54,541 nt of DNA, from the NCBI GenBank assembly GCA_002179805.1, contig NAVB01000230.1:1-54541 (forward strand), written 5' to 3'. The position numbers were made by a program, and so were the translations under genes. The stretch is from Acanthamoeba lenticulata (taxonomy: Eukaryota; Discosea; Longamoebia; Acanthamoebidae). Of this stretch, positions 51,817-54,541 are shown piece after piece. The notes beneath the pieces are model-generated. The model did no database searches. It saw only the letters and a list, made by a program, of their open reading frames with translations, and was not told where the DNA came from. Within the stretch, counting starts at the first letter, position 1. Each line of letters starts with the position of its first letter.

Positions 51817-53074
51817 CTATTCATTTGACTGGCGCACGGCGAGGAGGAATTCGTTGGTGCTCATCACCGACGACCGCAACACGTGCTCACCAGCTTCGCG
51901 TCGCCTCTTGGCGTCTTCCACGTGTCGCTGGCGGTCATGGCTGTGGCGCATGGTGACCGGCACGTTCAACACGGTGTCCACCGCCGCGTACTCGATGTCT
52001 GCGCCGACGTCGACACCATCAGCACCACACAAAGGCCGTGGTGATGATGATGAGGAGCCAATGAGAGCTCAAGAAGTACCATCGTGCTGGGATGATTGGC
52101 GGAAGGCCTCGATGGTGGCCGGCACGTCGTCGGGCAGACGGTATCGGCCGAGGAAGAGGTCCATGTGCTTGAAGTGCACCCCGCTCAGCACGCGCCGGTT
52201 GCCCTCCTTGTCGATCTGGCTCTGCGGCCTCGTGTAGCTCGCCTCGTCCTCTTCTTCTTCTTCTTCTCTTGCTGCTGCTCCTCCATTGGGGCTGGTCGTT
52301 GCAGCAGCGTGACGTCGCTCGGCGGCGGCAAGGAGGCGCACCAAGTCGTGGCACTGGCGGTACTTGGCCACCTCCAGAGGCGACCGCCTGTAGATGTTGT
52401 CGCGGACGGTGACATCAGCTCCTCTCTCTACCAGAAACTCGGCGATCTCTGTGTGCCTGTCCCACAAACGCCATCCAAAAAATAAATAAATAAAAAGAGA
52501 AAGAGAAGGAGAAGGGAGGGGTACTGTTGGAGATGAGTGGCAGGACAGATGCCGCGGGTACCCGCGGGTGGCAAGCACACCCGTGCTCAAGCCACACACT
52601 CCTCAGCGTTGGTAAGAGAGAGCCGGGTGTGACAGGACCGGCCAGTCCTGTCCTGGACAACGGTGAGAACCTGAACGGAGGGACGCGGACCAATAGGCGG
52701 CGTGGTCTCCGTGCATAAAAAGGGGGGACTGTCTTAAAAGCATTTTTTTATCGAATAGGCACTCGCTTCACACACACCCGACTGCAGCCGTCGCCCACTG
52801 TCACAACAGGTACAACAAACCCGTTGTTGGCGGCGTAATAGACGGGCGTCCAGTCTTCCTCCTCGCGAGCATTGATGTTGGCGCCAAACTCGTCGACGAG
52901 GACTTTAACCAGGGCGAGGTGGCCCGACCGGCACGCGTAAAGCAACGCCGTGCAGCGCATGTTGAACTTGGCGTGGGTGAAGACCTTGTTGGCATTGGCC
53001 CCGCGAGCCTGCATGAGCTCTCGCACCAACCCAATGTCGCCCGCATCGGCGGCCAACAAAAGATCCATCTCCAT
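51817..53074 (-). CDS. Ankyrin-repeat protein (canonical repeats)
   Basis: 270 residues from exons 53074-52821, 52456-52080 and 51998-51817. Canonical ankyrin repeats: LLLAADAGDIGLVRELMQAR, then CTALLYACRSGHLALVKVLV, then WTPVYYAANNG joined to HTEIAEFLVERGADVTVRDN and SPLEVAKYRQCHDLVRLL. An acidic stretch (AAAREEEEEEDE) and a basic C-terminal region (QRHVEDAKRRREAGEHVL) follow. These repeats are unrelated to the GCPW-type family elsewhere in the window. No catalytic domain; an adaptor role is likely. A possible TATA element (TATAAG, minus, 53096-53101) lies only ~25 bases from the first ATG, so the second ATG (53068) may be used. Confidence 0.85.
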
Positions 53075-53305
53075 AGAGGCCCACTCTGCTCTCCGCTTAT
53101 ATGTGTGGCTTGTTTGTGGGTTTGGTGTTTATTGTTGACCTTTCGTCCTTCTGGCCTCCTGGTTAGAGGAATGTTATTTTTTTATTGACGTCAGCAGCCC
53201 AGGGCCAGAGCAACTGACTCTATGTTGTATTTGGGAAAAAACCATCAAATATTGATGGTTGGAGAACAAGAGAAAGAAGAAAGAAGGGCCGGTCGTGGAT
53301 CTAGC
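53075..53305. other. Short intergenic region, no gene seen
   Basis: 230 bases between the ankyrin gene start and the thymosin-repeat gene stop, both minus strand. A/T-rich tracts and the possible ankyrin TATA element; nothing else. Confidence 0.5.
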
Positions 53306-54274
53306 TTAGATGTGGCGCAGCTTGGTGCCTTGGCGCACTTCGGCCAGGAAGCCCTCCTTGTTCCACCGCTTGAGGCTCACGTCGTCGCTGATGGCCGGCT
53401 TGGACTTGTCCTCTGTGGCCACGGGCTTAAGCTCCACGCCGCCCTGCCTCACCTCATCGAGCAGCTGTGCCTTGTTGAGTCCGTTGCTGCCGATCGACTT
53501 GGTGAGGTCGGCCTTGTCGAACAGCAGCTCAGGCCGGGCCTTGTCCTCGGTCTCCACATGGTTCAGGATCTTGTGGCCGATGTTGATCTGCCTCAGCACC
53601 TCGCGCCTCTTGGTCTCTAGCGCGCTCAGGCTCTTCAAGAGGTCGAGCCGTGGGGCCGATCGATCGCGCTTGTCCTCGGTCTTGACGTTGACCAGACGTC
53701 CGACGTGGTCGCTGCGGCGGATGTCGGCCCACACAGCGCCGTCCAAGCGCCTGAGCGTCCACTCGCCCTTCTTCTTGCCGGCCTTGAGCTTGATGGTGCG
53801 CAGGAGACCCTTCTCGATGGTCTCAACGTGGGTCATCTGCTTGGGCATGTTGCGCTCGCGGATGTCCTTGAGCAGCGCGGAGTTGTCCCAGCGCTTGAGG
53901 TGGAACTGCTGCCACTTCTCGCCCTTTTGGGCAAACAGGCCCCGCACGGCCAGGCGCAGCTCGTGGCGCCCGGCGTCGACGTGGCGCAAGCGGCCGGCAG
54001 AGGACATGCGGTCAAAGCCGCCCGAGCGCTCGATGTCAGCGATGAGGGCCTCGCGGGTGTAGTGCAGTTTGATGGCGTCGGCCGGGCTCAGCTGGGCCAA
54101 GCCGCGGTGGAGCTTGATCTCGGCTTCGCCCTTGAGTTGCTGCTCGCGGCCCTCGGAGACCAGACCTGGATTGTTCAACAGCTGGCCGACCTTTTCCTTG
54201 ACGCCGCCAAACAGCTTGTCCTTGACGCCCTGCATGGTGAGCTTGGCATCATCAAACTTGTTCTTTGTGGCCAT
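53306..54274 (-). CDS. CsbD-like domain fused to multiple beta-thymosin/WH2-like (actobindin-type) repeats
   Basis: 322 residues, single exon, start ATG 54274. Residues ~5-55 (LTMQGVKDKLFGGVKEKVGQ, then GLVSEGREQQLKGEAEI) look like a CsbD stress-protein helical hairpin. Then come seven or so ~35-residue repeats with the actin-binding pattern LLxxI/V...L(K/R)xV(E/A/K)TxDKS: REALIADIERSG, NSALLKDIRE with MTHVETIEK, GAVWADIRRS with LVNVKTEDK, REVLRQINIG with LNHVETEDKARP, KAQLLDEVRQ with LKPVATEDKSKP and GFLAEVRQGTKLRHI. The last two closely resemble Acanthamoeba actobindin. It should bind several G-actin monomers. A TATA box lies 77 bases upstream. The fusion with CsbD is unusual; binding is inferred. 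Confidence 0.8.
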   Translation of the reverse strand: MATKNKFDDAKLTMQGVKDKLFGGVKEKVGQLLNNPGLVSEGREQQLKGEAEIKLHRGLAQLSPADAIKLHYTREALIADIERSGGFDRMSSAGRLRHVDAGRHELRLAVRGLFAQKGEKWQQFHLKRWDNSALLKDIRERNMPKQMTHVETIEKGLLRTIKLKAGKKKGEWTLRRLDGAVWADIRRSDHVGRLVNVKTEDKRDRSAPRLDLLKSLSALETKRREVLRQINIGHKILNHVETEDKARPELLFDKADLTKSIGSNGLNKAQLLDEVRQGGVELKPVATEDKSKPAISDDVSLKRWNKEGFLAEVRQGTKLRHI

Positions 54275-54350
54275 GTTGATCGTCGTTGGGGGTGGTTGTG
54301 TGTGGTGGATGACTTGGTTAATGGGGAATGCAGGCCATACATACAAGCTC

Positions 54351-54356
54351 TTTATA
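54351..54356 (-). promoter_or_regulatory. TATA box of the thymosin-repeat gene
   Basis: TATAAA on the minus strand within GGGTATAAAGAGC, 77 bases upstream of the start codon at 54274, a normal distance for a short 5' UTR. Read directly; function inferred. The rest of 54275-54541 shows no gene. Confidence 0.55.
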
Positions 54357-54541
54357 CCCGCTTTGAACTGTTCGAGCTGGTGGGAGCCTTTGCGGTGAAG
54401 GAACCAGGGAATATCATGCACACCACCAAGTGGGAGCTCAAGGACTCTCCTAGTGGTGGCGCGGCGCCAAACGGCAAGCTGCTCTTTCCGCAGAATTTCC
54501 GGCAAATTATCCCATTTAAAAGTGGCCACAGGCAATTTATT

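Noticed and set aside
1..54541. CRISPR arrays, bacterial operons, prophage
   Set aside because: No direct-repeat/spacer pattern; genes have spliceosomal introns throughout and the window is eukaryotic nuclear DNA.

Overview
The window is nuclear DNA of a GC-rich, intron-dense protist, most probably an Acanthamoeba-like amoebozoan. The reasons are: short introns (mostly 50-100 nt) with GTACGT or GTTCGT-type donors in almost every gene; a lineage-typical repertoire (P2X receptor, actobindin/thymosin-type repeats, hemerythrin-like relic, Cys/Trp ankyrin-like repeats, Ser/Pro/Thr-rich surface proteins); and no bacterial operon structure. I assembled exon models by eye. In the multi-exon genes for which exons are listed, the summed lengths are a multiple of three and the splice phases agree, unless a break is stated.

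Layout. Positions 1-11.8 kb hold nuclear and chromatin genes, then an ion channel: a cyclin K/T-like gene (minus, 3' end outside the window), an EED/ESC-type WD40 Polycomb subunit (plus), a homeodomain+PHD protein (minus) whose 3' coding end overlaps the EED 3' coding end, a GCNA/SprT-type DNA-protein crosslink protease with a ~900-residue acidic tail (plus), and a P2X receptor homologue (plus). Positions 12-21.5 kb hold a histidine-rich CsbD-like stress-type protein, a type I mucin-like membrane protein with three homologous extracellular domains, a truncated ankyrin-like gene next to a tRNA-Leu(AAG), a small Cys-rich secreted protein, an F-box/ankyrin-like gene, an ER-membrane-shaping-like protein and a prolyl-4-hydroxylase-like dioxygenase. 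Positions 21.5-30.4 kb hold SPB1 (rRNA methyltransferase), a LigE/etherase-like GST, and a transcription-type CDK fused to a C-terminal CFP1-like PHD finger.

Positions 30.7-46.4 kb are rich in surface and secreted proteins and in genome decay. They hold a secreted N-glycosylated protein, a relic of the mucin-like protein's membrane anchor, a broken serpin, a Cys-rich receptor with NPLF/NPMF tail motifs, a four-TM protein and a dual-specificity phosphatase. They end with a beta-helix/mucin-like type I membrane protein gene split by a degraded Copia retrotransposon that still has its 3' LTR. Positions 46.4-54.5 kb hold decayed coding sequence (including a hemerythrin-like relic), a large F-box/ankyrin-like gene, a Ras-like GTPase that has lost the Mg/nucleotide-contact residues, a GNAT acetyltransferase, an ankyrin protein, and a CsbD-domain protein fused to many beta-thymosin/WH2-like repeats.

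The most notable objects are the CDK-PHD fusion (its natural cyclin class, K/T, is also encoded here), the homeodomain-PHD protein overlapping EED, the CsbD-thymosin fusion, the degenerate Ras, a P2X that appears to lack the canonical ATP-contact lysines, and the family of large type I surface proteins that share a C-terminal W-(L/M)-S-A tail.
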